From contig ONJX01000004.1 in the NCBI GenBank assembly GCA_900318255.1, positions 1 through 64,000 of the forward strand: DNA of 64,000 bases, in the 5' to 3' direction. The position numbers and the translations under genes were made by a program. How positions within the stretch are numbered: the stretch's first letter is position 1; the number at the start of each line of letters is the position of its first letter. This document shows, piece after piece, positions 7,936-15,989 of the stretch. Under the pieces are notes generated by a model. That model made no database searches and was not told the origin of the DNA. It saw nothing but the letters and a program-made list of their open reading frames with translations. Source of the stretch: an uncultured Prevotellaceae bacterium. Lineage in GTDB: Bacteria > Bacteroidota > Bacteroidia > Bacteroidales > Muribaculaceae.

Positions 7936-8730
7936 ATGAGAAAAGTATTTTCTATCCTAACATTAGCGTTGCTCATGATCAGCTTAGCAGCTTGCAGCGA
8001 CAAGAGCGACGACGACCAGCAGGTTTATCAGATTCAAGGTCAACTGCTGAACAACTCGGTAAACATTTCTACCGGACAGTCCGAGAAAGTGGCTACAAGC
8101 AATGTCAACATAACTTGGAGGATGCTTGATTCAAAAATCTCTATCAACTACACCGTGGATTTGGGCAACAGCACCCCAGTGACAGTTTCGGTGAAGGATG
8201 CCGACATTAATCCCGACAATACCTATAATTGCTACCGCTTTTCGGCAGCCAGCGCTGGCAACGGCATCACCGAGCTCGCTGGTTTCTACCGTCCCGAGAC
8301 GGGGTGCATCTATATCGAGTTCATTGCCAATGGAACACATCGCGTGATAAGTGTCGCCCGGATGTATTACCCCTACATGAAGTATAACTTCACCAACACC
8401 GAAAATGGCTCCAGCAAGGAGACCACCAACGGGAAGATGTTAATTAGCATCAATCCCTCCGACATGAGTGCAAGTCTGGCGATAGGCGAATTCTACCTAA
8501 ATGATAACGGTGCCTATATCGCGCAGGCAGTCTTTGCCGGGCTACATGCCGAGGCAACAGGCACAGGCTACAAAATCACCTACAGTGGCGACCAGCGCTC
8601 TACCGATGGCAGCTACGTGCTCAACGAGTTTGAGGCCAACGTCACTGGCGGCGGGCAAGTGGTTAACGGCACCATAACCATCAATGGCAATTACAACGGC
8701 ACATTTGCCGGCAAAGCCTTCGCCAACTGA
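7936..8730 (+). CDS. Secreted lipoprotein, unknown function
   Basis: 264 residues. Signal peptide and lipobox are clear: MRKVFSILTLALLMISLAAC, then SDKSDDDQQ, an acidic stretch compatible with surface export. The mature part is beta-rich and low in Cys; the C-terminal third (GGQVVNGTITINGNYNG) resembles calycin-like lipoproteins of Bacteroidota, but I do not recognise a specific family. It is separated from the preceding lipoprotein gene by a terminator and probably has its own promoter (TATTTTTG at 7879-7886). General size and layout match the neighbour at 6905, so the two may be distant paralogues serving the same system. Confidence 0.62.
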   Translation: MRKVFSILTLALLMISLAACSDKSDDDQQVYQIQGQLLNNSVNISTGQSEKVATSNVNITWRMLDSKISINYTVDLGNSTPVTVSVKDADINPDNTYNCYRFSAASAGNGITELAGFYRPETGCIYIEFIANGTHRVISVARMYYPYMKYNFTNTENGSSKETTNGKMLISINPSDMSASLAIGEFYLNDNGAYIAQAVFAGLHAEATGTGYKITYSGDQRSTDGSYVLNEFEANVTGGGQVVNGTITINGNYNGTFAGKAFAN

Positions 8731-8756
8731 TGCTTGGTAAAACTTCCAAGTTATCA

Positions 8757-8829
8757 GATGATTAAAAACGATTAAGCACGGTTAGTGTTTAATCGTTTTT
8801 AGTCGTTTGAAAAACCGATGGCGACAATG
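8757..8829 (+). repeat. Dispersed AATCGTTTTT hairpin repeat, copy 2
   Basis: GATTAAAAACGATTAAGCAC pairs with the later TTTAATCGTTTTTAGTC, and the copy ends with CGATGGCGACAATG. It is the inverted counterpart of 1191-1264. It lies between the lipoprotein gene and the sigma-factor promoter. Confidence 0.75.
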
Positions 8830-8955
8830 TTCAATAATGAAATAGTGTGAAAAGAGCCACTTATAATTGTCGTCTATTGTCTTTAGGGACTTTCATTACA
8901 TGGCATTGATTGAAAAAAACTCACTGCCGATAACCGAAAACTGAAAACTTTTTTG

Positions 8956-8963
8956 TACCTTTG
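8956..8963 (+). promoter_or_regulatory. -7 promoter box of the ECF sigma operon
   Basis: TACCTTTG, 19 bases before the ATG at 8983. This is the general housekeeping-type promoter of Bacteroidota. Confidence 0.65.
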
Positions 8964-8982
8964 AAGCGTTTTAGAGATATTG

Positions 8983-9543
8983 ATGGCAAAACGTTCAAAA
9001 TACGACGAAGAAGAGATAGTTGAGCAGCTGCACAAGCAGGACACTTGTCGCGCAGCTTTCGGGAAAGTGATAGAGCATTATTCCGAGCAGCTTTATTGGC
9101 ACATACGTCGCATGGTTATTGACCATGACGACGCTAACGATGTGCTTCAGAACACGTTTATCAAAGCGTGGACTAACATCGACAACTTTCGTGGCGACGC
9201 CAAGCTCTCGACATGGCTCTACAAGATTGCCATCAACGAGTCGATCACGTTTATCAATAAGAAAAAAGTGCAAAACAACATCTCGCTCGACGATGACGAC
9301 TCATTCTTGGTCAACAGTCTGGAGGCCGACAAATACTTCGACGGCGACGAGGCGCAGCTCAAGCTCCAGCGTGCCATAGCCACCTTGCCCGAGAAGCAAC
9401 GTCTGGTATTCAACATGCGCTACTACGACGAGATGAAATATGAGGAGATGAGCGAGATACTAGGCACCTCGGTAGGAGCTCTCAAGGCGTCATACCATCA
9501 TGCTCTGAAGAAGATTGAGTCTTATTTTGAGAATAACGATTGA
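8983..9543 (+). CDS. ECF-type RNA polymerase sigma factor
   Basis: 186 residues. Region 2 is seen at about 30-85 (DANDVLQNTFIKAW, then STWLYKIAINES) and region 4 at about 125-180 (LPEKQRLVFNMRYYDEMKYE and VGALKASYHHALKKI, the helix-turn-helix). It would direct RNA polymerase to a small stress or envelope regulon. The ATG at 8983 is chosen over the TTG at 8980. The next two genes, a one-span membrane protein and a Spy-like periplasmic protein, make a set that recurs in Bacteroidota, pointing to envelope stress or metal sensing. Of the two ECF sigma genes in this window, this one is not FecI-like in context because no receptor follows it. Confidence 0.9.
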   Translation: MAKRSKYDEEEIVEQLHKQDTCRAAFGKVIEHYSEQLYWHIRRMVIDHDDANDVLQNTFIKAWTNIDNFRGDAKLSTWLYKIAINESITFINKKKVQNNISLDDDDSFLVNSLEADKYFDGDEAQLKLQRAIATLPEKQRLVFNMRYYDEMKYEEMSEILGTSVGALKASYHHALKKIESYFENND

Positions 9544-9628
9544 GGGAGGTAAAATAAATTTAAATTTTTCATTATTTTTTTAGAACTCACCTTAAACCTT
9601 TTGGCTTTTGTCAAGTCATAATTTTGTC

Positions 9629-10021
9629 ATGAAAAAAGAAGATTCCAAAATATTAGATAAATTAGGCAAGGATCCAGGGTTCACAGTCCCCGAGAATTAC
9701 TTTGCAAACTTCGCTTCAGGACTGATGGACTCACTTCCCGAGGTGAAAATCAGCGAGGAAGAGAAGCCCACGTTGTGGGTGCGCATTAGGCCGTTTGTGT
9801 ATATGGCCGCCATGTTTGCAGGCATCTGGCTAATGATGAACATCTTCACCGTGGGGAAGAAATCGTCGGCCGACATGCGGCAAATGAGCTCGCAACTCTC
9901 TAACAGTTTGCCTGCCATTAATAATGTTGAGGATTTCATGGACTATGAAGGCTACTCCGAGTATGACTTGTTGTATGAAGACTCGTTGTATATCGAATCA
10001 GAGAATGTCAAGGCAAAATAG
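9629..10021 (+). CDS. Putative membrane anti-sigma factor
   Basis: 130 residues with one membrane segment at about 54-75 (RPFVYMAAMFAGIWLMMNIF). The N-terminal half is short and charged and contains FTVPENYFANFASGLMDSLP, a motif often seen in the small membrane proteins that sit after ECF sigma genes in Bacteroidota. The C-terminal tail would be periplasmic and is acidic. I place the start at the ATG 9629; a TAATTTTG box at 9619-9626 directly precedes it, so either there is an internal promoter with a leaderless transcript or the match is chance. The function is inferred from its position between sigma factor and Spy-like gene. Confidence 0.65.
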   Translation: MKKEDSKILDKLGKDPGFTVPENYFANFASGLMDSLPEVKISEEEKPTLWVRIRPFVYMAAMFAGIWLMMNIFTVGKKSSADMRQMSSQLSNSLPAINNVEDFMDYEGYSEYDLLYEDSLYIESENVKAK

Positions 10022-10055
10022 AAACTTCAGGTTCTTTATTTAAAATCTCACTCGC

Positions 10056-10496
10056 ATGAAGATAAACTTTAAAATAGCTTTGTTGTTGCTGATGCTCATC
10101 ACTGGTGTGTGCACCATGCAAGGCCAAGGGAAAAAACGGCAGTGGACTAAAGAGATGCTTGACTATAAGCACGAGTTTATAGTTAAAGAGACCGGAATGA
10201 CACAAGCGCAACGCGACAAGTTCATGCCCATCTATGAAGCTATGGAGAAGGAAATCTACAATGTCAACCACAGCGCACGGCAGCAGGCCCGAAAAGTGGG
10301 GGCTGCTAATAATGTGAGCGACGATGAGTATGGCAAGGCCGCCAAAGCCATGGCCGAGGTGAAGTCAAAAGAAGGTGAGATAGAAACGAGATATTTCGTT
10401 CAGTATTCCAAGATACTTTCAAAAAAGCAGCTGTTTCTCTTGAAACAGGCCGAAATAAAGTTCTACAGGAAAATGACCGAAAAAAAGAAGAAATGA
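10056..10496 (+). CDS. Spy/CpxP-like periplasmic protein
   Basis: 146 residues: signal peptide MKINFKIALLLLMLITGVCT, then a fully helical, highly charged body. The pattern MTQAQRDKFMPIYEAMEKEI resembles the LTxxQ-type helices of the Spy/CpxP/ZraP group, which act as periplasmic chaperones or metal-linked stress sensors. The segment SKKQLFLLKQAEIKF near the end is the second such helix. It ends the sigma/anti-sigma operon just before a strong terminator. The likely job is to sense or buffer envelope stress for the sigma factor upstream; this is inference from family and context. Confidence 0.72.
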   Translation: MKINFKIALLLLMLITGVCTMQGQGKKRQWTKEMLDYKHEFIVKETGMTQAQRDKFMPIYEAMEKEIYNVNHSARQQARKVGAANNVSDDEYGKAAKAMAEVKSKEGEIETRYFVQYSKILSKKQLFLLKQAEIKFYRKMTEKKKK

Positions 10497-10540
10497 CACT
10501 AAACCACTTACACTTATAACACACACTTTTTACACTGATG

Positions 10541-10576
10541 GCACCGCAATATTAACATGTTGCGGTGCTGTTTTTT
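10541..10576 (+). terminator. Terminator of the ECF sigma operon
   Basis: GCACCGCAA (10541-10549) pairs with TTGCGGTGC (10560-10568), followed by TGTTTTTT. It closes the sigma, anti-sigma and Spy-like operon. Confidence 0.88.
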
Positions 10577-10609
10577 ATAGAGAGGGGACGATATGTGAAA
10601 TGTTTTTTG

Positions 10610-10617
10610 TAACTTTG
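10610..10617 (+). promoter_or_regulatory. -7 promoter box before the HEAT-like gene
   Basis: TAACTTTG, 37 bases before the first ATG (10655). It starts a new transcription unit after the terminator at 10541-10576. Confidence 0.6.
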
Positions 10618-10654
10618 CAAGCGCGGCGAGCTGCTAGAAGAATCGAAGGTTCAA

Positions 10655-11206
10655 ATGCTCGATTTTCCGAAAAGCCACATGATAAAAACGCTTAAAAAAC
10701 AATTCTTTGCACATCGCAATGGAGTGCTCTCGCAGCAACTCAAGGCTGCTGGCGACCCTCATGCCATAGTCATGGGGTGCCAGTTGGTAGATGTTGTCGC
10801 CATAGCTGGCCACTACAGCAAGGACTCGCGGCTGGCCCAGGCGTTATGGGACGAGAGCCATTATCGCGAGTGCCGCATGGCAGCGCCCATGCTTTATCCT
10901 GTCGAGGAGTTCACCATGGATGATGCCCTCAACTGGTGCAACAGCTTGGAGGACATAGAGATAGCCGACGTGCTGTGCCACCGCCTGTTGCGTCATCTGT
11001 CATTTGCCCCACAGCTATGTGATAGGCTGCTAGAGAGCGAGAAGCCACTGCTACGCTACGCTGCATGGCGACTCCTGCTCAACCTGCTGCTACTTAAGAA
11101 GATAGAAGATCCATCACACTATATCGCAAAAGTGGAGCAAGAGCTCCAATCGGCTCCAGCTTATCTTCACTCCCTCTTGCTGAGCATCAGGGAAGAATGT
11201 TGTTAA
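10655..11206 (+). CDS. HEAT-repeat protein, possibly DNA-alkylation-repeat (AlkD-like)
   Basis: 183 residues, all helical, with no signal peptide or membrane segment, so cytoplasmic. The central part (LWDESHYRECRMAAPMLYPV and MDDALNWCNSLEDIEIADVL) has the spacing of AlkD-type HEAT repeats, in which a short helix pair is followed by a segment about a single leg of the repeat solenoid. The catalytic Trp/Asp set of true AlkD cannot be assigned confidently, and the protein is shorter than AlkD (about 230). The start could also be the ATG at 10679, which gives MIKTLKKQFF. It stands alone between a terminator and the ispE leader. Family assignment is tentative. Confidence 0.5.
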   Translation: MLDFPKSHMIKTLKKQFFAHRNGVLSQQLKAAGDPHAIVMGCQLVDVVAIAGHYSKDSRLAQALWDESHYRECRMAAPMLYPVEEFTMDDALNWCNSLEDIEIADVLCHRLLRHLSFAPQLCDRLLESEKPLLRYAAWRLLLNLLLLKKIEDPSHYIAKVEQELQSAPAYLHSLLLSIREECC

Positions 11207-11220
11207 ATGTGAGACGTTAA

Positions 11221-11341
11221 GTAGGGACAAGGCGTGCCTTGTCAGTTGAGTGCTAGATATTCTAGACAATCTAGAAGTTCTAGACAATCTAGATATTCTA
11301 GAAACTCTAGACAATCTAGAAATGAGAGAGAACTTGCTATT
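11221..11341 (+). repeat. Composite leader repeat before ispE: palindrome plus TCTAGA block
   Basis: The palindrome GTAGGGACAAGGCGTGCC with its TTGTC arm (11221-11243) is followed by eight to nine TCTAGA-type words (11252-11320), then the linker AATGAGAGAGAACTTGCTAT. The whole composition recurs, inverted, at 30742-30640 before recN, including the linker. The octamer array at 11349-11500 follows directly. Confidence 0.9.
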
Positions 11342-11348
11342 CTCTTTT

Positions 11349-11500
11349 TCTCTTGTCATCTTGTTCTCTTGTCATCTTGTTCTCTTGTCATCTTGTTTTC
11401 TTGTCATCTTGTTCTCTTGTCATCTTGTTCTCTTGTTCTCTTGTTCTCTTGTCATCTTGTTCTCTTGTTCTCTTGTTCTCTTGTTCTCTTGTCATCTTGT
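11349..11500 (+). repeat. Tandem 8-bp array (TCTCTTGT / CATCTTGT), about 19 units
   Basis: Two octamers that differ in the first two bases alternate irregularly. The array ends 13 bases before the ispE ATG. Open frames through it encode only (LVLLSSCS)-like repeats and are not genes. The same octamer core, TCTTGT, makes the arrays at 19765-20036 and 30438-30629. Confidence 0.93.
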
Positions 11501-11513
11501 GTACTAAAATAAT

Positions 11514-12335
11514 ATGATTTCTTTTCCTAACGCAAAAATAAATCTGGGGCTCAACATCGTGGAGCGACGCAGCGACGGCTACCACAACCTTGAGACTGTG
11601 TTTTACCCCATAGGCCTCACCGATGTTCTGGAGATAGTGCCGGCTCATGGCAGTGAATCGACTCTTACCACCTATGGCAATCGTGTAGATTGCCCAGTGG
11701 AGAAAAACCTGGTGATGAGGGCGTTGCGCCTCATGCAGCAGCACTATGAGGTGCCCGAGGTGGACGTGTATCTCTACAAGCACATCCCTGACGGTGCTGG
11801 CTTGGGCGGAGGCTCGAGCGACGCGTCGAGCACGATGCTCATGCTCAACGAGATGTTTAATCTAAATGCCGGCAAAGACAAGCTCGCCCGCCTTGCTGCC
11901 ACACTGGGAGCCGACTGTCCATTCTTTATCTACAACACGCCCATGATGGCCACAGGAATTGGCGATGTGCTCACACCCATTGATGTTAGCCTCACAGGGT
12001 TGTATCTGTTCCTGGTGAAGCCTGCCGTGAGCGTGCCCACCGGGGTGGCTTATTCTCGCGTGACACCCGCCCCCAGCGTGTCGAGCTTGGAGCACGATGT
12101 GGCAAAGTGTGTGAGCCAGTGGACTGGTGTGGTGAAGAACGACTTTGAGCCGAGTGTGTTTGCCGTGTTTCCCGAGTTGGCGGCAATAAAAGCCACTATC
12201 GAGAAGGGTGGGGCACTCTATGCCTCGATGTCGGGCTCGGGGTCTTCGATTTTTGGCATTTTTGATGATGTCAATTTGGCAGAAAAAATGCGGGATGAAT
12301 TTGGCAATTCCACCTGTTATGTCATAGCTTTATAA
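11514..12335 (+). CDS. ispE: 4-diphosphocytidyl-2-C-methyl-D-erythritol kinase
   Basis: 273 residues, the usual size for IspE, a GHMP-family kinase of the MEP isoprenoid pathway that phosphorylates CDP-methylerythritol with ATP in the cytoplasm. Seen: N-terminal FPNAKINLGLNIVERRSDGY with the substrate-binding Lys/Asn, the ATP-binding glycine motif IPDGAGLGGGSSDAS (about 90-104), and the C-terminal GHMP motif MSGSGSSIFGIF (about 240-251). The catalytic Asp would be in LGADCPFFI. The gene starts 13 bases after the octamer array, so the array lies in its leader. It is followed by grpE at a 59-base gap. Confidence 0.95.
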   Translation: MISFPNAKINLGLNIVERRSDGYHNLETVFYPIGLTDVLEIVPAHGSESTLTTYGNRVDCPVEKNLVMRALRLMQQHYEVPEVDVYLYKHIPDGAGLGGGSSDASSTMLMLNEMFNLNAGKDKLARLAATLGADCPFFIYNTPMMATGIGDVLTPIDVSLTGLYLFLVKPAVSVPTGVAYSRVTPAPSVSSLEHDVAKCVSQWTGVVKNDFEPSVFAVFPELAAIKATIEKGGALYASMSGSGSSIFGIFDDVNLAEKMRDEFGNSTCYVIAL

Positions 12336-12394
12336 AATAATGTGTAGTGGCAAGGTTTTTGCAGCAAGCATTTAAGAAAAAAATACTATAAAAA

Positions 12395-13000
12395 ATGGCA
12401 AAAGATAAAAATAAAGAAAGCGAACAAAAAGACGAGGAGATAATCAAAGATCCAGAACTCACAGTAGATGCCCAAGAAGCGCCTCAACAAGAGAGCGAAG
12501 GCTCTGAAGGCGAGACTCCCGATGAAGAAGTGCCTGAAATCACTCCCGAGCAACGGTGCGAGCAACTCGAGGCCGAGCTCGAGAAAGAGAAGAAGGAATA
12601 TCTGTTCCTGATGGCCGACTTCGACAACTATCGCAAGCGCACCCTGCAAGAGAAGCAAGACCTCATCAAGAATGGTGGGCAAAAGGTGCTTGAGGGCATT
12701 CTCCCCGTTGTCGATGATATTGAGCGTGCCATCGACGCCATAGGGCAAGGTGGCGACCTCGACAGTCTTAAAGAGGGAGTGGATCTCATTCACAACAAGC
12801 TCCTGTCATTCCTCAAGAGCAATAATGTGGAACCCATTGAATCTACAGGCGAACTCTTCGACACCGACTTCCATGAGGCAGTGACCACTTTCCCGGCTCC
12901 CGATGAGGACCAGAAAGGTAAGGTTATCGACACGGTGCTGAAAGGTTATAAGCTTAACGACAAAGTGCTGCGCCACGCCAAGGTGGTTGTGGGACAATAG
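12395..13000 (+). CDS. grpE: Nucleotide exchange factor GrpE
   Basis: 201 residues. GrpE drives ADP release from DnaK in the heat-shock chaperone cycle. The N-terminal third is acidic and disordered (Glu/Asp/Gln rich, to about residue 45), then a long coiled coil (about 48-100) containing YLFLMADFDNYRKRTLQEK, and a C-terminal beta domain with the family signature around VLRHAKVVVGQ at the end. dnaJ follows 138 bases downstream; dnaK is not in the window. No CIRCE-type repeat was seen, which fits Bacteroidota. Confidence 0.95.
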   Translation: MAKDKNKESEQKDEEIIKDPELTVDAQEAPQQESEGSEGETPDEEVPEITPEQRCEQLEAELEKEKKEYLFLMADFDNYRKRTLQEKQDLIKNGGQKVLEGILPVVDDIERAIDAIGQGGDLDSLKEGVDLIHNKLLSFLKSNNVEPIESTGELFDTDFHEAVTTFPAPDEDQKGKVIDTVLKGYKLNDKVLRHAKVVVGQ

Positions 13001-13138
13001 GTTAACTAAATAAGTGTTAAGTGGCTTGTGGCCTAGTGCAACGTTTTGTTGCAAAGCTTGTTTTGAGGATTCACTTGGTGGATAATATATTAAGTATTAT
13101 AAGTAAAATTGTGCATTTTTTGCATTTAAGAAGATATC

Positions 13139-14302
13139 ATGGCAAAGAGAGATTTTTACGAGGTGCTGGGCGTTGACCGCAACGCTGATGCCGATGCGCT
13201 GAAAAAAGCGTATCGCAAACTCGCTATACAATATCACCCTGACCGTCAGCAGGGCAAGACCGATGCCGAGAAAAAAGAGGCCGAAGAGAAGTTTAAGGAG
13301 GCCGCCGAGGCCTACGACGTGCTCAGCGACCCTAACAAGCGCGCGCGCTACGACCAGCTAGGCCCTGATGGCTATGACCAGATGGGAGGCGGTGGCTTCT
13401 CGGGTGGTGGAATGTCGATGGAAGACATCTTCCGCCAGTTTGGCGACCTCTTTGGTGGCTTCGGTGGCTTTGGAGGCTTCGGTTTTGGCGACACTGGTGG
13501 TGGCTCGTCGGTGAATTATGGCACTAACCTGCGAGTGCGCGTCAAGGTGACACTGCAGGAGGTTGCCAAGGGCACCGAGAAAAAGATAAAGATTCCGCGT
13601 CAGGTGTCGTGCCACTCATGTAATGGAACAGGAGCCAAAAATGGCACTGCGATGGAGACGTGCTCTAACTGTCATGGCTCGGGTGTGGAAGTGCGCATTC
13701 GCCGCACCATCCTGGGACAGATGCAGACCCAGAGCGCGTGCAGCGTGTGTGGTGGCGCTGGCAAGCGCATCAAGGAGCGTTGCCCCGATTGTGGCGGACA
13801 CGGACTTGTCAAACACGAAGAAGTTGTCACTATCAACATCCCTGCCGGTGTGAAAGAGGGCATGATGCTCACCATGCGCGGCAAGGGTAATGATGCTCCG
13901 GGTGGTGGCGTGCCTGGCGACTTGCAAATCGTCATCGAGGAACAGCCCGACGAGCACCTCATTCGCGACGATCAAGACCTTATCTACAACCTGATGATTG
14001 ACTTCCCAACGGCAGCCCTTGGCGGCAAGGTGGAGATTCCCACCATCAACGGCAGGGCGCGCGTGACCATTGAGCCTGGCACTCAACCGGGCAAGGTGCT
14101 GCGGCTCAGAGGAAAAGGTCTGCCATCAATTAATGGTTATGGCAATGGCGACTTGCTGGTGAATGTGATGGTTTATGTGCCTGAAAACCTCACATCGGCC
14201 GATAAGCGAACCCTGGAGTCGCTGCGCGACTCGCAGTCGTTCCAGCCTACGGCAGCTGCTAGAGAACGCATCGCCAGCCGCCTGCGGCACATGTTTGATT
14301 AA
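13139..14302 (+). CDS. dnaJ: Chaperone DnaJ
   Basis: 387 residues with the full type I layout. J domain at 1-70 with the HPD triad in YHPDRQQGK, which activates DnaK ATPase; Gly/Phe-rich linker (about 75-125: [14 protein letters not shown] and repeats of GGFGG); zinc domain with four CxxCxGxG motifs ([32 protein letters not shown]; about 158-225); C-terminal substrate-binding domain. It works with GrpE upstream. The AT-rich 138-base gap before it may hold a promoter, but no clear TAnnTTTG box was found. Confidence 0.97.
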   Translation: MAKRDFYEVLGVDRNADADALKKAYRKLAIQYHPDRQQGKTDAEKKEAEEKFKEAAEAYDVLSDPNKRARYDQLGPDGYDQMGGGGFSGGGMSMEDIFRQFGDLFGGFGGFGGFGFGDTGGGSSVNYGTNLRVRVKVTLQEVAKGTEKKIKIPRQVSCHSCNGTGAKNGTAMETCSNCHGSGVEVRIRRTILGQMQTQSACSVCGGAGKRIKERCPDCGGHGLVKHEEVVTINIPAGVKEGMMLTMRGKGNDAPGGGVPGDLQIVIEEQPDEHLIRDDQDLIYNLMIDFPTAALGGKVEIPTINGRARVTIEPGTQPGKVLRLRGKGLPSINGYGNGDLLVNVMVYVPENLTSADKRTLESLRDSQSFQPTAAARERIASRLRHMFD

Positions 14303-14385
14303 CTGTTAACTGCTAGGTGATTAAGTGTCGAGTTCATCAAGTGTTATTTAATCATTTCTAGCTGTTGCTATTTCTCTCTGATATA

Positions 14386-15321
14386 ATGAAAAATCGGCGT
14401 TTTGCATATAATGGTCCCCGTGTGCCTCGTCACAAGATGAAAGTCACCACTTTCCTTGCTGCCGAGTCGATGTCTCTGCTTGACTTTATCCTCAAGAAGA
14501 TGGATGGCATAAGCCGCAACAAGGCTAAGGGGCTGCTTAGTCATGAGATGGTGAAGGTTGACGGCAGGATAGAGAAGCAGTACAACTTTGCCGTTGAACC
14601 CGATATGGTGATAGAGGTGACCAAGAACCCGCGATTCATGCCAATGAAGAACTTTGACCGCTTCTTTGCTATCCTTTATGAGGATGACTACTTGATAGTG
14701 GTCGATAAAGCTGATGGCGTGCTCTCGATGGGGGTGGGGCGGGGAAGCCTAAACATGAAAATCTTGCTCGACCAGTACTTGGCATCGACCAAGCAACACT
14801 GCACGGCTCATGTGGTGCATAGGCTCGACACGCGCACTTCGGGAGTGATGGTCTATGCCAAGAGCGTAGAAGTGCAGCAGATGCTGGTAAATAATTGGCA
14901 CTCTTGTGTCCTGGACCGCCGCTATGTGGCTGTGGTAGAGGGGGCTATGGAGGAAGACCATGGGCACATCGAGAGTTGGCTGCGCGACACTCCCTCGCGC
15001 AAGGTGGTGAGTAGCCCGTTCAACAACGGTGGCAAATGGGCGAGTACCGACTGGTGGCTGCTAGAGAGCAACGACGACTTCTCGCTCATTGAGCTACATC
15101 TCAACACTGGCCGCAAAAACCAGATTAGAGTGCACATGGAAGTGCTGGGGCATCCGGTGGTGGGCGACTACAAGTATGGCAGTATTGAGGACAGCCTTGG
15201 GCGGCTTGGGCTTCATGCCTTCCGTCTCGCTTTCATCCATCCCATCACTCACGAGGAGCTGGAGTTTGAGACACCTTTCCCCACCGTCTTCCTAGACCTG
15301 TTTCCCAAGCAGATGATTTGA
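14386..15321 (+). CDS. RluA-family 23S/tRNA pseudouridine synthase
   Basis: 311 residues from the ATG at 14386 (the longer frame needs an upstream TTG). An S4-like RNA-binding part occupies about 25-85 (LLDFILKKMDGISRNKAKGL) and the catalytic domain about 95-300. The RluA motif HVVHRLDTRTSGVMVYAKS contains the catalytic Asp in HRLD. LNTGRKNQIRVHMEVLGHPV and GDYKYG are the other family blocks. It isomerises uridine in structured RNA; which position (RluA, RluC or RluD type) cannot be told. A terminator follows it. Confidence 0.9.
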   Translation: MKNRRFAYNGPRVPRHKMKVTTFLAAESMSLLDFILKKMDGISRNKAKGLLSHEMVKVDGRIEKQYNFAVEPDMVIEVTKNPRFMPMKNFDRFFAILYEDDYLIVVDKADGVLSMGVGRGSLNMKILLDQYLASTKQHCTAHVVHRLDTRTSGVMVYAKSVEVQQMLVNNWHSCVLDRRYVAVVEGAMEEDHGHIESWLRDTPSRKVVSSPFNNGGKWASTDWWLLESNDDFSLIELHLNTGRKNQIRVHMEVLGHPVVGDYKYGSIEDSLGRLGLHAFRLAFIHPITHEELEFETPFPTVFLDLFPKQMI

Positions 15322-15330
15322 ACGATGTTG

Positions 15331-15369
15331 CAGGAGAAATCTTATTGATTTTTCCTGTTATTTTTTTCT
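15331..15369 (+). terminator. Terminator after the pseudouridine synthase gene
   Basis: CAGGAGAAATC (15331-15341) pairs with GATTTTTCCTG (15347-15357), followed by TTATTTTTTTC. It separates the housekeeping genes from the radical SAM locus. Confidence 0.8.
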
Positions 15370-15387
15370 TTCTTTCCAAAAATTTTG

Positions 15388-15395
15388 TATCTTTG
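15388..15395 (+). promoter_or_regulatory. -7 promoter box of the radical SAM locus
   Basis: TATCTTTG, about 100 bases before the lipoprotein start at 15498. It is the best promoter candidate for the genes from 15498 to 18233 and perhaps to 19670, since gaps inside that block are short. Confidence 0.6.
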
Positions 15396-15497
15396 GAAAA
15401 TTTTATAAACTTAATCATCTTAATGTCATAATAATGAACCAATAGGGGCTTTTTTGTGACAAACGTCAATTAATCATTATTCTTTAAAGTTATAATT

Positions 15498-15980
15498 ATG
15501 AAAAGCATTATTAATGTAGGTGTGGTGGCTGTGTTGCTCGCATTGGCACTGTCGTGCAGTAATGGTGGTAAACAGGCTGGCAATCAGGCTGGTAACGCTG
15601 GAGCTGTGGCTGCTGGCACCGCCAGTCCTGTTAATACTGACCAGTTGCCTAAGGAGGCTAAGGATTATATCGACAAGTATCTGCCAGGGAGTGAGATAGT
15701 TAGAGTGGTGGCCGATGATGACGATGTTAAAGTGTGGCTGCGCTCGGGCGAGTTGCTAGAATTTGACATTGAAGGCAAGATCAAGGAGATAGAATGTGCT
15801 ACGGGAGTGCCAGCATCGGCAATCGACGAGCGCATCTTGAAAGATGTGAAATCATCTGACCCTCAAGCCAATATAGTAGAAATCGACAAAGATGGCTATG
15901 GTGGCTATGAGGTGAAACTCGACAATGGCAAGGAGATAAGCTATGATGCCAACTGCAAGAGAATTGGACTCGACGACTGA
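15498..15980 (+). CDS. PepSY-like periplasmic lipoprotein
   Basis: 160 residues. Lipoprotein signal with LALSC at 16-20 (Cys20 lipidated), then a Gly/Ala/Asn-rich linker to about 45. The rest looks like two PepSY-like units (LPKEAKDYIDKYLPGSEI and IDERILKDVKSSDPQANIVE, each followed by a beta pair such as YGGYEVKLDNGKEISY), as in the Bacteroidota beta-lactamase-inhibitor-like/PepSY-like group. Such domains are thought to bind or inhibit exported proteins and peptidases. It is the first gene of the radical SAM locus; the enzyme starts nine bases after its stop, so coexpression is near certain, but its part in the system is unknown. Confidence 0.72.
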   Translation: MKSIINVGVVAVLLALALSCSNGGKQAGNQAGNAGAVAAGTASPVNTDQLPKEAKDYIDKYLPGSEIVRVVADDDDVKVWLRSGELLEFDIEGKIKEIECATGVPASAIDERILKDVKSSDPQANIVEIDKDGYGGYEVKLDNGKEISYDANCKRIGLDD

Positions 15981-15989
15981 TAACATTTG

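Noticed and set aside
11234..11512. Open frames across the ispE leader repeats
   Set aside because: Low-complexity translation of the TCTAGA and TCTTGT words, with no start context or conservation signal.
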